This document shows positions 14,625 to 24,666 of a DNA stretch of 46,409 nt, piece by piece. The stretch's first letter is position 1. The number at the start of each line of letters is the position of its first letter. Source of the DNA: a virus. The DNA is taken from positions 1 to 46,409 of IMG/VR virus record IMGVR_UViG_3300046512_000061. The stretch is one strand, 5' to 3'. The notes below the pieces were generated by a model. It was not told where the DNA came from. It made no database searches and saw nothing but the letters and a program-made list of their open reading frames with translations. Made by a program: the position numbers and the translations under genes.

Positions 14625-15003
14625 CGTTGTCGCTCCGGCGTTTAAACATCGGGATGCGGTCGAGGATATCCTTCAACCAGTCTGGCAAAGGGCCACTCTT
14701 GTCAATCACGAAGTAGAAAGCAGTAAAGGCGACCGCGGCCAGGGCCGATACAGTAGCTGACACCAACATGGCCTTTTCGTTCCAAGGTTCGCCAGTCACC
14801 TTGCCGTACCAGAAGACGCCGGCTGCGTAACCGAGGCCGAATGAGAACAGGCTAAGCTTCATGCGCTGCCAACCGGAGGTGACCATAGGCGCGGCCAGAA
14901 AAAAGCAGCAACCGAATGCCGCTCCGGTTGCCGCCCAGGGGTGGATTGCGAGTAGGACTACGCACCACCATACGATGGCTTCGCGGGTACACTGCTCAAA
15001 CAT
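14614..15003 (-). CDS. Putative holin/antiholin membrane protein (129 aa)
   Basis: Hydrophobic segments are at about 9-24, 26-42, 50-66 and 80-98, ending with a charged cytoplasmic tail (LPDWLKDILDRIPMFKRR). First gene of the lysis cassette, after a short gap behind the tail tip gene. Two adjacent membrane proteins suggest a holin plus antiholin, or a two-component holin. Confidence 0.65.
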   Translation of the reverse strand: MFEQCTREAIVWWCVVLLAIHPWAATGAAFGCCFFLAAPMVTSGWQRMKLSLFSFGLGYAAGVFWYGKVTGEPWNEKAMLVSATVSALAAVAFTAFYFVIDKSGPLPDWLKDILDRIPMFKRRSDNDGS

Positions 15004-15048
15004 CGCGGCGCCTCTTCGTATTAAATTAATATGGCTCCGATTGTAGCA

Positions 15049-17763
15049 CTAAGCCCCCGCCGGCGGAAAGTTGTCGTCATCCGCGTACATCCGCACGTCG
15101 TAATTCACTGCGGAGAGGCTGCAGCTTTTAGTGCCTTTTGGCTTAACCTCCGTGATCAGCGCCGGGTAGATCCAGCGGCTCTCGTGACCAAACTGAATGA
15201 TAGGATTCATCATCCCATCCTCATTGAACTGCGGGTCAAAGTCCAAGGAGGGTATGGTGAAGCGCTTATTGTCGATACGCGTGGCGGTGTATGGTCCAGA
15301 GGCTGTACCGTCTCTACGGCGCACTACGACTTTGTAAACGCCCGGTACTGACCAGTCTAGGTTCACCGACACGCCAAGGTTGACGATGCCCTCTACAGCT
15401 TGCGAATAGCTTACTACTTCGGCGTGCTGCCCTCGCTTTGGCGTTGAGTCACCTAAGCCGGCGTACGACATGTAACTACTGTTCAGACCTGCAAGTTCAG
15501 TCTCGAACTCGTACGAACCTTGGCGGTAGAGATAGCCACGCCGCACACGCATGCCCCAGCGCCAAGCTCTTGTGCGGTCGCCTACCCCCTCAAGCTTTTC
15601 CTTTTTGACCTTTGTGCCGAGGTCGCCAGGCAAGCGGCATTGCACGGTCTCGTTCTGCTTGGTGACGTGATCGAAGTATTCAACGTCGACGCCGTTAAAC
15701 TGATCAGGCAGGCCACCGCCCACAAAGTTTCGCTTCATTGGCTTGAGTATTACCCGAGGATTGTAAACGTGGTCGAAGCTTTCACCTCGTGGCTCATCCC
15801 GGACCGGCACGAGAACCCCGCGATCAATGGTCAATTCGCTGAATCCGGGCGTCAACGCTTGCAACAGATAGCCTTTAACTGTGTCCTGTTCCGTTATGAT
15901 TTTGTCGTAATACTCCCCGCGTGGCGTCCAGCGTGTTGACTCCAAGCGCTCAAGCTCAGCGATGTCCAAATCCTCAGTATCCGAATATCCAACGTCTCGG
16001 CATATCTGCCCGATAGTTGCTGAAATTTCTCGGGTCGGTTCAGCCGTCTGCCACGCTCCGTTTCGCAGTACGGGGAGGATACGAGTGCATTCTAGCGACA
16101 CAAGGTTTTCAGCTGTGGTACTTAACCTATCGCCGCCGCGGATGTCGCAGGTGATCATTGTCATGCCTTCATAGCTTGTAGGGGACTCGCCATGGATCAG
16201 GCCAAACAAGCTATACCATTGACTGTTGTCTTTAGTTTCTTCGGGTCTTTCGCCAATGGGGGGCAAACGTTTTATACGACACTCAGGGCGCATCGGATAC
16301 GGCAGCGTGGCGCGGAATGTATAACCGACACTATCCATACTTTGAGCGCTTGCACTACCGCCGATTGCCGTCCACGCGCCGCCCAAAGCCATGTCACGAT
16401 ATTCAAACTGATGAAAGCTTGTCACTGGGTATTCCTGCCCCTCACGACCAATGCCTATAAGCGTGGTGAAGAGCAAACTGTATTCGACTGCGTCTACCAA
16501 TTCACCAACCGGACAAGCCGGGAAAGGCCCCCTGTACCCGCCACTAAAGTTTGAATCGTCTAGCCGGACTTGCCCTTGGTTGCTCGTACGATCAGGCCAG
16601 CCGGCCCATGTGGTGTCAGTCGATCCGTTTTCTAACAGACGGTTAACCGTAAGCCCCGACCCGAAATTACTCACGATACGGTAGCGCAAACCTGGATAGC
16701 CAATAACCATAGTCACGTCGCCTATAACTAGGCCAGTTCCAGGTGCGCCGCCAAGATAATTAACCTGCATACTGGTAGACGTTTGAGAGCTAACGGTATA
16801 CGTCCCTGAATTGGTACCAGCTATCTCGATGATAGCGCCCGTAGGAATGCCTAAGGATGCTATGTCGCCCCGTATAACATCGCGCCCGCCTACTCCGTCG
16901 CCGTCGGTTACAGTATACGGGTAAGGGGAAGCAATCCGTACGAGTATCCCAGCCGGCCAGTCGCTAGGCATTGCGCCTGCTCCTGAAGGTATTGCCACGT
17001 TGAACCCGGAGAAGGTGTACACGGACGCCACAGCATTAGGTGTCAACGCACTAGACACGGTCAGTTCTAGGCCGGGTGAACCGCTAGAACTAGGCCCTAC
17101 TTCCGGGGCCGGGTACCAGTTCAGATGGGCGGCATCTGCGGACATATCTTGTCCGGGTTGGTAAATCGTAAACCGCGCGTCCGTGCCCAGCGTGTTCAAA
17201 GCGGTTTCACCGACTTTAACGCGACTGGAAGGGATCTGATATCGGCCCTCACCAACGAACATACACATCTCAATACGTTGCTCGCGAGGGCCGGCAAAGT
17301 ACCTACGACTGGGCGTAGCGAAGTCAGGATACCGTGCCGGGTTCATCCCAAAGCACTGTGTACGAATAGAATTCAGCTTGACCTTGTTCCCTTTCGAGTT
17401 CGCTTCGTCCAGTCCTTTACCTGTGCGATTGTTCTGGTTGGCGTTCTGCGTTGGGAGCTTCGGCATCAAAGCTTTTAACGCCGCCTGCGCGCCGAAGATC
17501 AACGCGAAGGTGATAGAGAAAGGGTCAGTGCCCTTTGGCACACGGAAAATGTCTACTACATCCGAAGGCGTAACGGTAGTCTGAGACCACTGTGAAGGCG
17601 ACAAAGGCTGATCGTTTATGAATACCGCCATAGGCAGCGTATCGAGGTCAACGTCTCGGCTGATGCCGTTGGCGTGCAGCCAATCAAGTAGAACCCAGTT
17701 ATGGGAAATCGAATAGCTCTCTTTCGAGCCGCCTTCCATTACGCTGCCGAATATTTCAATCAT
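15049..17763 (-). CDS. Central tail tip / host-specificity protein, J-like (904 aa)
   Basis: A long minor tail protein at the end of the tail module, following the NlpC-type gene. The N-terminus (WVLLDWLHANGISRDVDL, then DIFRVPKG) and the segment SITFALIFGAQAALKAL resemble phage tail-tip J proteins with a short hydrophobic stretch near residue 85. Beta-rich repeats fill the middle. It is shorter than lambda J and ends without an obvious receptor-binding extension; the separate tailspike may provide that function. Confidence 0.75.
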   Translation of the reverse strand: MIEIFGSVMEGGSKESYSISHNWVLLDWLHANGISRDVDLDTLPMAVFINDQPLSPSQWSQTTVTPSDVVDIFRVPKGTDPFSITFALIFGAQAALKALMPKLPTQNANQNNRTGKGLDEANSKGNKVKLNSIRTQCFGMNPARYPDFATPSRRYFAGPREQRIEMCMFVGEGRYQIPSSRVKVGETALNTLGTDARFTIYQPGQDMSADAAHLNWYPAPEVGPSSSGSPGLELTVSSALTPNAVASVYTFSGFNVAIPSGAGAMPSDWPAGILVRIASPYPYTVTDGDGVGGRDVIRGDIASLGIPTGAIIEIAGTNSGTYTVSSQTSTSMQVNYLGGAPGTGLVIGDVTMVIGYPGLRYRIVSNFGSGLTVNRLLENGSTDTTWAGWPDRTSNQGQVRLDDSNFSGGYRGPFPACPVGELVDAVEYSLLFTTLIGIGREGQEYPVTSFHQFEYRDMALGGAWTAIGGSASAQSMDSVGYTFRATLPYPMRPECRIKRLPPIGERPEETKDNSQWYSLFGLIHGESPTSYEGMTMITCDIRGGDRLSTTAENLVSLECTRILPVLRNGAWQTAEPTREISATIGQICRDVGYSDTEDLDIAELERLESTRWTPRGEYYDKIITEQDTVKGYLLQALTPGFSELTIDRGVLVPVRDEPRGESFDHVYNPRVILKPMKRNFVGGGLPDQFNGVDVEYFDHVTKQNETVQCRLPGDLGTKVKKEKLEGVGDRTRAWRWGMRVRRGYLYRQGSYEFETELAGLNSSYMSYAGLGDSTPKRGQHAEVVSYSQAVEGIVNLGVSVNLDWSVPGVYKVVVRRRDGTASGPYTATRIDNKRFTIPSLDFDPQFNEDGMMNPIIQFGHESRWIYPALITEVKPKGTKSCSLSAVNYDVRMYADDDNFPPAGA

Positions 17764-18148
17764 TGTGAAAAGTCACTCGAACATGGTCGCGAAGCCAAGC
17801 AGTAAGCCTGACCCTTCGCGCACTCTTTTCAGGGTTGATTTCCAGTATGAACAATTCACCGTCAATGTCCAAGACCAGGGCAACATGCACGCAAATTTCC
17901 CCGACCATGACAGCCGCAATTGCCCCATGTTCCGCTTTGCATTCGCGCAGCTTTCCAGCCTCCGCCCGATAAGCTTTGGTGAAGCTACGGGGGTCGGTGT
18001 TGCGCAACTCGCCGTACAAAGGTAGTTGTGAGAGCCCTAAGTGTTGGTCACGAGCTTCTCGGACTAAGCCCCAGCAATCGTACTGGGTTGGCCCGCGCCC
18101 TCCGTCCACGTACACCGCGTTTTGCAGGTAGTGATTTATCCAGTTCAT
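17756..18148 (-). CDS. NlpC/P60-type tail peptidase, lambda K-like (130 aa)
   Basis: The motif QYDCWGLVREA supplies the catalytic Cys25, and CVHVALVLDIDG supplies the His near residue 88. A short NlpC/P60 hydrolase fold is expected. In siphophages such proteins lie between the minor tail and J genes and help cross the peptidoglycan. The start overlaps the upstream stop; the end overlaps the J-like start. Confidence 0.85.
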   Translation of the reverse strand: MNWINHYLQNAVYVDGGRGPTQYDCWGLVREARDQHLGLSQLPLYGELRNTDPRSFTKAYRAEAGKLRECKAEHGAIAAVMVGEICVHVALVLDIDGELFILEINPEKSARRVRLTAWLRDHVRVTFHND

Positions 18149-18639
18149 CCGATGTACCTAAGGCCTGGAGCGAAGTCGGCGGTCAAATACCGACGCGGAT
18201 AAGCTGTCATCAGGATGTTAAAGAAACCGCACTGCAGATTGGCTATCACGCCCTCAAGCTCCCCTCCTAGCACGGTCATACGATACGGGCGCTCAGAAGG
18301 TGCTGTCTTGTTGCTCGACAGCCAGGTTCGGTAAATGGCAGTGACGGTGGCGTTCGCTTCGGTAGAAAGGTCCACGAGATCGGTCACCTCCCCTGTAGTG
18401 TTATCCGTGGCAAACGTCAATGTCTGGTTGCCCTTTCCATCCTTGGAGGGAAGATTGATACCAAGATTGATGGCCCTGAATAATAATAAGCGCCCATCCT
18501 CAGTTCCAAGGTATTGATCCTTAAAACCGTTAATTACGTACATAGGCGAATCCCACGCATCGCATATCAGTTCAAGCCCACGGATGTAAGCGACGTTGCC
18601 GCCGCTCGCGTTAATTTCTTCCAGGGTCGGGCTAGCCAT
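18145..18639 (-). CDS. DUF1833-like minor tail protein (164 aa)
   Basis: The ATG at 18639 overlaps the stop of the tailspike gene; longer in-frame starts lie inside that gene. The start SPTLEEINASGG and the central beta-rich region (RPYRMTVLGGELEGVIANL) fit DUF1833, a tail-tip family found before NlpC genes. It is expected to connect the tail tube end to the tip complex. Confidence 0.65.
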   Translation of the reverse strand: MASPTLEEINASGGNVAYIRGLELICDAWDSPMYVINGFKDQYLGTEDGRLLLFRAINLGINLPSKDGKGNQTLTFATDNTTGEVTDLVDLSTEANATVTAIYRTWLSSNKTAPSERPYRMTVLGGELEGVIANLQCGFFNILMTAYPRRYLTADFAPGLRYIG

Positions 18640-20642
18640 TAGGCAGCTGCCGTGCTTGTGACTTTCCAGGTGCCGCCAGCGCCCCCCACGGCAGGGGCAG
18701 TTGTGCACGCCCAACTGGCCGCGTTGCTTGGCGAAGTCAGCCGATTCTCCCCGGTGTCGCCCACCTCCCAGATATCCAGGGAGTTCGGCGCCGCTTTGCA
18801 CAGCACATGCTTCGTATACCCTCTGCGCGTTACCAGGTAAGGGATCGCGTCAATGCCAGTACCGACAACACCACCGGTCATTCGCGCCCCCTCCCAATGG
18901 TACAAGTCAATAATCGTGGTGTTGCTGACCTGCGCGTCAACCGTATTACCCCGGTTTGTTACGCGCCACTTGGAGAAGTTACACCCGTTCATAATGCTGC
19001 CGACGCTGCAACTGGATACCGTAAGGTCGAACGAGTCCGTGCAACCGATAGCCTCTACGCCGCCTTCCCAGCCGCTTACGTTGCCACGGAATCGGTTACG
19101 CAGGCTCGAACTACACTTGATCCCTCGGCTGCCAGTAGCCGGAGTATTTTGCAGGTTAACCGTGAAGTCGTTGTCGGTGACGCCCGAGCCCTCGCAGAAC
19201 ACACCGATACCTCCGAGACCAGTCGTCGTCACGTCGACGTAGTTGTTGTTAGAAGTGCCGGTGACACGGCAAATAGTCGGCGTAAATCCTGACGTATTAT
19301 CGGTATTGTTATAGCGCATACCGATAATTTTAGCGTTAGTGCAGTTGTCCATGCGGATACCTTCGATCCGAGTAGAAATGCCGTTTCCGCCGAGCCAAGT
19401 AAAGGTGGAGTTGTCGCCAGTAAGGCGTGCGTCGACTTGCTCGTTTTTGTAGAAAGTCGGCGTAGACCAATTAGTTTCAGTGCACGCCGTGTCGCAATAC
19501 ACGCCCCAGTAATTGTACTCAAAAGCACAGTTGTGGTGGTTGATGAAAGAACCGTGTACGCGCAGGCCCAATTGCAGGCCCCGCATCCAACAGTTCTCAA
19601 GGTACAGCCCGTTGGTATTATTAGTGTGAATACCCGTGATGTTCTGGTATGCACCACCAGCTGAAGTCTTGGAGAAACCAATCCCCACCATTGTTTTCGC
19701 CGGACCATTGCATGACGTAAAGTCGAACATTTTAGTGCTGGCGATATTGCAATAAAACTCTGTGCCTGTTCCAGAAATGCCGCTCAGGTCAAAAGCTGTG
19801 TTCGGAAAGGTGATACTGGAGTCGATACGTATATGCCCGTAGGGGAAGACTACACCACCATGGAAAGTGCACCCCTCAAGAACCGCAGCCTTTACCTGTG
19901 GGGCATAGTCAACAGTGAGGGGTGCAACAGTAAAGTTCAGCCCAGTCGGTACGCCATACCACGCAGCAAATACGGGACCGGTAAACTCGCGCATCCAAAT
20001 GCGCCCCAATGAGTCGGCCACGTAAACACCGCCATCGGCTGTTTTAGTGGTGGCGCCCAGTCGCGTAAAAAACCCCGCGCCACCATCGAACTTCGCAAGG
20101 GCACCGCTGACGTAAAACTGAGTTGCGGTACCGCTGTATGCTTGAATGCCCGCAATGGTATCAAGGTGGGCGGTTAACGAAGGGATCAGCGTAAACCCTG
20201 TAGGCGACAAGAGGTCTTGTCGCAGAGTTGAATCAGACACAAGTTTGAAGTTTACAGATTCAGTAGCCCACACCCCGGTTGTCACATAGGGATCTTCAAG
20301 TGACGCTGGCACGGTGGCTTTCAGCGCGTAAGGCTGCCCCAAGTACTCAACGTATTGGGAATGGGAAATAATCTGAATGCCAGCAGCGTATACGCCAAGT
20401 GACGAAAACCCAGACGCGTCAAGAAAATCTTTGAATGCTTGCGCACGCGCAGCTTGCGCCTCTGCAAAGTCCTGTTCCATGCCCCAAAAAGTTTTACGCT
20501 GCCGATTGAAAGGGGGTCTGTCAACCCACGAACGATTTAAAACATCGTTTACGGCGATATCTTCATTGCCCGCGTTGTTATAAAGAACGTACGGGTGCGT
20601 GCTACCCAACGGGTACTGGCTCGTATCAAAATCGTTAGGCAT
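18639..20642 (-). CDS. Tailspike with predicted right-handed beta-helix (667 aa)
   Basis: The N-terminal part (residues about 1-130) has the NRSWVDRPPFNRQRKTFWGM and QARAQAFKDFLDASGF segments that I associate with tailspike N-termini binding the virion. Residues about 200-560 are N- and T-rich with short repeated strands (TNNTNGLYLENCWMRG, NCAFEYNYWGVYCD), as in beta-helix depolymerases. A C-terminal beta domain ends the protein. It is inserted between two conserved minor tail genes, so it probably determines receptor or polysaccharide specificity. Confidence 0.75.
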   Translation of the reverse strand: MPNDFDTSQYPLGSTHPYVLYNNAGNEDIAVNDVLNRSWVDRPPFNRQRKTFWGMEQDFAEAQAARAQAFKDFLDASGFSSLGVYAAGIQIISHSQYVEYLGQPYALKATVPASLEDPYVTTGVWATESVNFKLVSDSTLRQDLLSPTGFTLIPSLTAHLDTIAGIQAYSGTATQFYVSGALAKFDGGAGFFTRLGATTKTADGGVYVADSLGRIWMREFTGPVFAAWYGVPTGLNFTVAPLTVDYAPQVKAAVLEGCTFHGGVVFPYGHIRIDSSITFPNTAFDLSGISGTGTEFYCNIASTKMFDFTSCNGPAKTMVGIGFSKTSAGGAYQNITGIHTNNTNGLYLENCWMRGLQLGLRVHGSFINHHNCAFEYNYWGVYCDTACTETNWSTPTFYKNEQVDARLTGDNSTFTWLGGNGISTRIEGIRMDNCTNAKIIGMRYNNTDNTSGFTPTICRVTGTSNNNYVDVTTTGLGGIGVFCEGSGVTDNDFTVNLQNTPATGSRGIKCSSSLRNRFRGNVSGWEGGVEAIGCTDSFDLTVSSCSVGSIMNGCNFSKWRVTNRGNTVDAQVSNTTIIDLYHWEGARMTGGVVGTGIDAIPYLVTRRGYTKHVLCKAAPNSLDIWEVGDTGENRLTSPSNAASWACTTAPAVGGAGGTWKVTSTAAA

Positions 20643-21090
20643 CTAAAGGTTTCTCCCGGTTCATCGTGTAATCAAAAATATCCGCCAACAGGACATATTC
20701 TGGCAAGATCTCTGCCCAACCTTCTTCAAGCATAGGTTCAAACTCTATTTCTAAGGTAGCTTCGTATTTCCACGAGAACTTACCGATGAGTTGAGCGCGT
20801 TTAGGAGACTCGTTGAACCTGGCAGTAACCGGTTCATAACCCATTGTGGTAAGCAGCGTTATGCTGAACCAGCCCGCTTTAGCAACCTGACTAACCCAAG
20901 CATCGAACAGGCGCGCCTGTTCCATAGAGAAGATCCAAGACACCGCTGGGAATATCGGGGCGTCTTCAAACTCCCAGCGCTGCACCGCCCTGCCTGCATC
21001 CATCTCGGTAGAACGGATTTTGTTAATGTGCCCTATGCCGTACCCTTCCTTAAGAGGGCAGGGCAGTCCGACGGGGAAAGCAGGAATCAT
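20635..21090 (-). CDS. Minor tail protein (151 aa)
   Basis: Directly after the tape measure gene, overlapping it by four bases. The sequence (GHINKIRSTEMDAGRAVQRWEF, MEQARLFDAWV) fits small distal-tail type proteins at this place in siphophage gene order. The family was not named with certainty. Confidence 0.6.
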   Translation of the reverse strand: MIPAFPVGLPCPLKEGYGIGHINKIRSTEMDAGRAVQRWEFEDAPIFPAVSWIFSMEQARLFDAWVSQVAKAGWFSITLLTTMGYEPVTARFNESPKRAQLIGKFSWKYEATLEIEFEPMLEEGWAEILPEYVLLADIFDYTMNREKPLDA

Positions 21091-23996
21091 TCGCCTACTC
21101 CTCGAAGAGCATAACGACGCTGCATAGCCTGGCCGAGATCCCCGTCTCCGAAGATCTGCGATACGAATACGTCGGTTACCTGCTGAATACCTTCGTCATC
21201 CAGTCGTGTGCGCGTTTGCCCGGCTTTCGAGGCGTCTTCGATCAAGTTTACGACAGTGCCCGGCTGATTGGTATTAGTTCCTTTCCCCTGGATCGTCTCG
21301 AGGGTCTTATCCAGCTTGGCGCTAGTCTGCGCCGTAGTAACGCGCTCGCCTTTCTGGAGCAGCCATGTGCCCGTCTCGGGGATAGAGTCAATACCATCGT
21401 GCGCCATACCGGCTAGGGACGCCGTAGCTACGCCAGCCACAAGCGGGGCGGCAAAGGCGGCGGCCGAGGCAGCAGCAGCAGGAGCTAGGAACGGACCGAC
21501 GATAGGAATAGCCGCAGTCGATGCAAACGCCGCCAGGGACGCTTGGAAGGCTGTTGCCTGCGCGTTAGCGATCAAGCTAGTGGCAGCCCCAGCCTGGGCC
21601 GTCTTGCCGGCGATAAGCTGCACGGCGGCGTACACGAGCCACTGCGCGGCCATCTTGGCCAGGGCGCCAATCACCGCGTTAGCCATATCCAAAGCAACGT
21701 TGCGGAAGAAGTCCCCGATGCTCTGCTGACCCTTGATCAAGCTTTCGATGTTTGATGCTACCGAACTGGTCACATCGTTGAGGATGCTTGACGTAGCGTC
21801 GGCCGCCTGTTGCTGATAGTTCGTCGCTTCTTCGGCGTAGTTCGCCCACGCTTCGGTGATCCCCAAGAAGAAATTGGAGTTCATTTCGTCGACTTGGTTG
21901 TAGTAGTCCTCCTGCATAACCAAGCGTTCGGCCAGAGATTCTTCTAGAAGGCTCGTCTCATTAGCGAACAGTTCTTCGCTGATCTGTCCGCCTTGAAATT
22001 GCTTAACTAGGGCATCACGCTGTTTTTGATAATCAGCTTCGATCGCTAGATCTTCTTTAAGACGCTCACGCCCTTTGCTGCCCAGGCCTACGCCGGCTAG
22101 TTGGGAGTCTAACCCCTCTTGCGCGCTGTTCAGTTTTGACTTTTGGTTCTCTTGGAATACTGCAAGCTTGGAGGCTTCATCAGTAGCCTGCTTGCGTGCA
22201 GCGACTTCCTGTTCCAGAGCGACATTGCGCTTTAGCTGTGCGCGCAACAGATCCTCGTTAGCGAGAATCGATTTTTGGTCGGCAGTCTGAATATCTTTTG
22301 TCTTGATGTCGGCGATCTGCTGCTCGAAAGCTGCTCGAGCTTTAGCCTGTGTACCGAGCTTGTCATTCGTCTCCGATTGAACCTGCAATGCGGCAGCCTG
22401 CTGACGCAGGTTGTCTAGCATCTTTTGGCCGGCATCCTCTCGGAACGCTTTCGTCTTGGGCGCCGCTGTTGCTTTGTATTGTTCTTCTGCGGCTTTGCGC
22501 AACTGGGCGATCTGCGCGTCGCTGTACTGCACGCCACGGGCGGCTGCCGCAGCAACTTGTTTATCGATCTCCGCGAAACGTTTGGCGAGCTTATCCGTTT
22601 TAGGGGCTGATTCGTCCAGGGCTTTATTTAGACCCTCTACGGCTGCGATACCTCGCTTATCTTGCGCGACGACGTTCGCCTGTACAGCAGCGCGCTTGCG
22701 GCTCTCTTCCTGCTGCACGAGAAGCTGCGTAATTTCCTTTTCAGTCTGCTCCCGCCGCAGGTCATCACTCGGCGCTAGCGCGCCGCCACTGCCAGGTGTC
22801 GCGTTAATAGCATCAGCGTTCGCGATACTCTGTAGGCGATCGTTAAGAACTTTTAGTTTCTGTTCAATGCTGGATTCACGCCCGACATCGAGCATGGCGT
22901 CCCAAGCGCTTTTTGCCGCGTTCTTTACTACAAGCCAAGCGGACTCCACATAGCCGAGATCGCCCCGGATCTTATCAGCGCGGGAACTCAAAGCGGTTGC
23001 ATAAGCCGATTCTGCCAGGTTGGCCGCGCCTTGCGCGTCGCCTTGACGCTGCAACGCTTCTATCTGGGCGTAGGTCGAAGTAGTCAGGTAGTTCAAGGAG
23101 TCGTTAAGTTCACGGGAAGCCTTGACAGGATCTTTCGCCAGCTTCTCAAAGTCTTTAACTGTCTCCTCTGCTGCTTCGCCGGTAGCTTCCTGCATCTTCA
23201 AAGCGGCGATGGCGATGGCGTCAAAAGACGATGCAGGAATGCGCCCAGAGGACGCCAGTTGTGTTAATACCGCGGACGCTGCGCCTACAGTGCCAACCGA
23301 TCGACTGACACTTTGCGCCTGCGCTGCTAGCTGGTCTGCGTTTGTGCCGGCGGCGTTACCACTGAGTACGAGAGCTTTGGAGAACGCCGTAGCTTCGTCA
23401 CTCCCCTGCTTATATGCCAGTGCGAGTACAGCAGCAGCGGCAGCAGCGAGCGTGAAAGGGTTGATAAGCCCGGCGATGTAGCCCCCCAAAGCGCGAGCTG
23501 CAGGACCGATGCCTCCGAACATGTCCTTTAGCTGCCCGCCTTGTTGGAGGAAGACGGTTAGAGGATTTTGGCCGGCTTGAAGCGATACCGCGATGTCGGT
23601 GAACTGGGCCGGGACGTTACGCAGATTCGCGGCCATGGCCTTAGCCGAAATACCCTGCGAGTTGAAGCCTCGGACATTGGCCTCGATAGCTTTATTCGTA
23701 GATGTAACAGCTTCGCGGGCCGCGTTAAGCTGTTTGATGTACTGGTTGTAATCTTCAGTAGGAAGGCGGCCGGCTTTGCGGTGCGCTTCTAGCTGCTGCT
23801 CCATCTTATCGAGGCGAGAGTAAGCAGCAACCGTCGGATCGATTTGACCGATCAAACGGTCCAGGGCTTCCCCTTGCTTTTTGGTTTCCCGCGTAGCCGA
23901 TGCTAAAGCACGTTCGGCCTGATTCATACCGCGTTCGAAACCCGCAGTATTAGCGACCAAGTCCACCGTGAGTTGCCCGAGTGATCCGACCGCCAT
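21087..23996 (-). CDS. Tape measure protein (969 aa)
   Basis: The longest gene of the window, placed after the tail chaperones as expected. The N-terminus (MAVGSLGQLTVDLVANTAGF) and long coiled-coil stretches with Q, K, A and E fit a tail length tape measure. A hydrophobic region near residues 150-195 (LGGYIAGLINPFTLAAAAAA) and another near 760-870 could insert in the membrane during DNA ejection. Its length sets tail length. Confidence 0.93.
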   Translation of the reverse strand: MAVGSLGQLTVDLVANTAGFERGMNQAERALASATRETKKQGEALDRLIGQIDPTVAAYSRLDKMEQQLEAHRKAGRLPTEDYNQYIKQLNAAREAVTSTNKAIEANVRGFNSQGISAKAMAANLRNVPAQFTDIAVSLQAGQNPLTVFLQQGGQLKDMFGGIGPAARALGGYIAGLINPFTLAAAAAAVLALAYKQGSDEATAFSKALVLSGNAAGTNADQLAAQAQSVSRSVGTVGAASAVLTQLASSGRIPASSFDAIAIAALKMQEATGEAAEETVKDFEKLAKDPVKASRELNDSLNYLTTSTYAQIEALQRQGDAQGAANLAESAYATALSSRADKIRGDLGYVESAWLVVKNAAKSAWDAMLDVGRESSIEQKLKVLNDRLQSIANADAINATPGSGGALAPSDDLRREQTEKEITQLLVQQEESRKRAAVQANVVAQDKRGIAAVEGLNKALDESAPKTDKLAKRFAEIDKQVAAAAARGVQYSDAQIAQLRKAAEEQYKATAAPKTKAFREDAGQKMLDNLRQQAAALQVQSETNDKLGTQAKARAAFEQQIADIKTKDIQTADQKSILANEDLLRAQLKRNVALEQEVAARKQATDEASKLAVFQENQKSKLNSAQEGLDSQLAGVGLGSKGRERLKEDLAIEADYQKQRDALVKQFQGGQISEELFANETSLLEESLAERLVMQEDYYNQVDEMNSNFFLGITEAWANYAEEATNYQQQAADATSSILNDVTSSVASNIESLIKGQQSIGDFFRNVALDMANAVIGALAKMAAQWLVYAAVQLIAGKTAQAGAATSLIANAQATAFQASLAAFASTAAIPIVGPFLAPAAAASAAAFAAPLVAGVATASLAGMAHDGIDSIPETGTWLLQKGERVTTAQTSAKLDKTLETIQGKGTNTNQPGTVVNLIEDASKAGQTRTRLDDEGIQQVTDVFVSQIFGDGDLGQAMQRRYALRGVGE

Positions 23997-23998
23997 TT

Positions 23999-24283
23999 TT
24001 AGGGTTTCCTAGATGCTTGCAGTACCTTCAAGAAGTCTTGAGGCGTCGCCAGTTTGAGTTCGTCGTCCGACTCCCGGTTAGGAATAAAGTCGTTGACGTT
24101 TACCTTCTTGTTGCCCATCAACTGACAAGCCGTGGCGCAGATCAATGCGGCGGCCTGCTCTACACGTTCAGCCGTATTCAGCCCCCCGTGACGCCGCATG
24201 TACTGAGCCCAGTGCCGCGCCTCGACCATCGACATGTTCTGTTGGGCTTCGGCGATCGTGCGACCGCCTATCCCATTCATCAC
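23999..24283 (-). CDS. Tail assembly chaperone, T part (made by -1 frameshift from G)
   Basis: This frame is open upstream of its GTG/ATG to the poly-C stretch and reads PEDFWFEVVMNGIGG, which looks like authentic protein. It has no convincing ribosome site of its own. It therefore probably forms the C-terminal part of a G-T fusion produced by frameshifting at 24306-24311. The fusion is needed to load the tape measure during tail assembly. Confidence 0.75.
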   Translation of the reverse strand: MMNGIGGRTIAEAQQNMSMVEARHWAQYMRRHGGLNTAERVEQAAALICATACQLMGNKKVNVNDFIPNRESDDELKLATPQDFLKVLQASRKP

Positions 24284-24663
24284 TACTTCGAACCAGAAGT
24301 CTTCTGGGGGGTCGTCTTTTCGGCTTGGACTTCGTTAACTGCGGTGATCAGCGCCAGGAACAGCGTGTCGCAGATCGGACCGCGCGCCGGGTCAGCAGTG
24401 CCGAGAACATCCTGCGTCGACAGAACCGGGTTGCCGTCCTCGTCGCAGATCATGGTGGCGATCCGTGCGGCCAGGTGTTCCTGATTACCTTCAGCGGCTT
24501 TCCAGGTGTTGGTGATGGTGTGGTAAGACGCACGACGTACCCACACGTCGCAGACGACTTCATTGCCATCAGTGCCGTGGTAGCGGATCTCACGCTTAAC
24601 GTGCGGCTCCGTGGCGCTAACAAAAGCGCCTTGGGCCGCGAGGTCTTTAAGGTTCAGGCTCAT
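24283..24663 (-). CDS. Tail assembly chaperone G (126 aa)
   Basis: Located between the tail tube gene and the tape measure, as lambda G and its analogues. AALITAVNEVQ-type C-terminal helices are followed by a run of six C on the coding strand (24306-24311), 20 bases before its stop. The protein ends PQKTSGSK in the zero frame. Confidence 0.8.
   Translation of the reverse strand: MSLNLKDLAAQGAFVSATEPHVKREIRYHGTDGNEVVCDVWVRRASYHTITNTWKAAEGNQEHLAARIATMICDEDGNPVLSTQDVLGTADPARGPICDTLFLALITAVNEVQAEKTTPQKTSGSK
24306..24311 (-). promoter_or_regulatory. Putative -1 ribosomal frameshift site (poly-C)
   Basis: Zero-frame codons ACC CCC CAG can re-pair one base back as CCC then CCA, keeping tRNA-Pro fully paired in the P site. 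The -1 frame then continues as the T part without a stop. The position matches the G/GT frameshift known in many tailed phages. Confidence 0.65.
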
Positions 24664-24666
24664 GGA

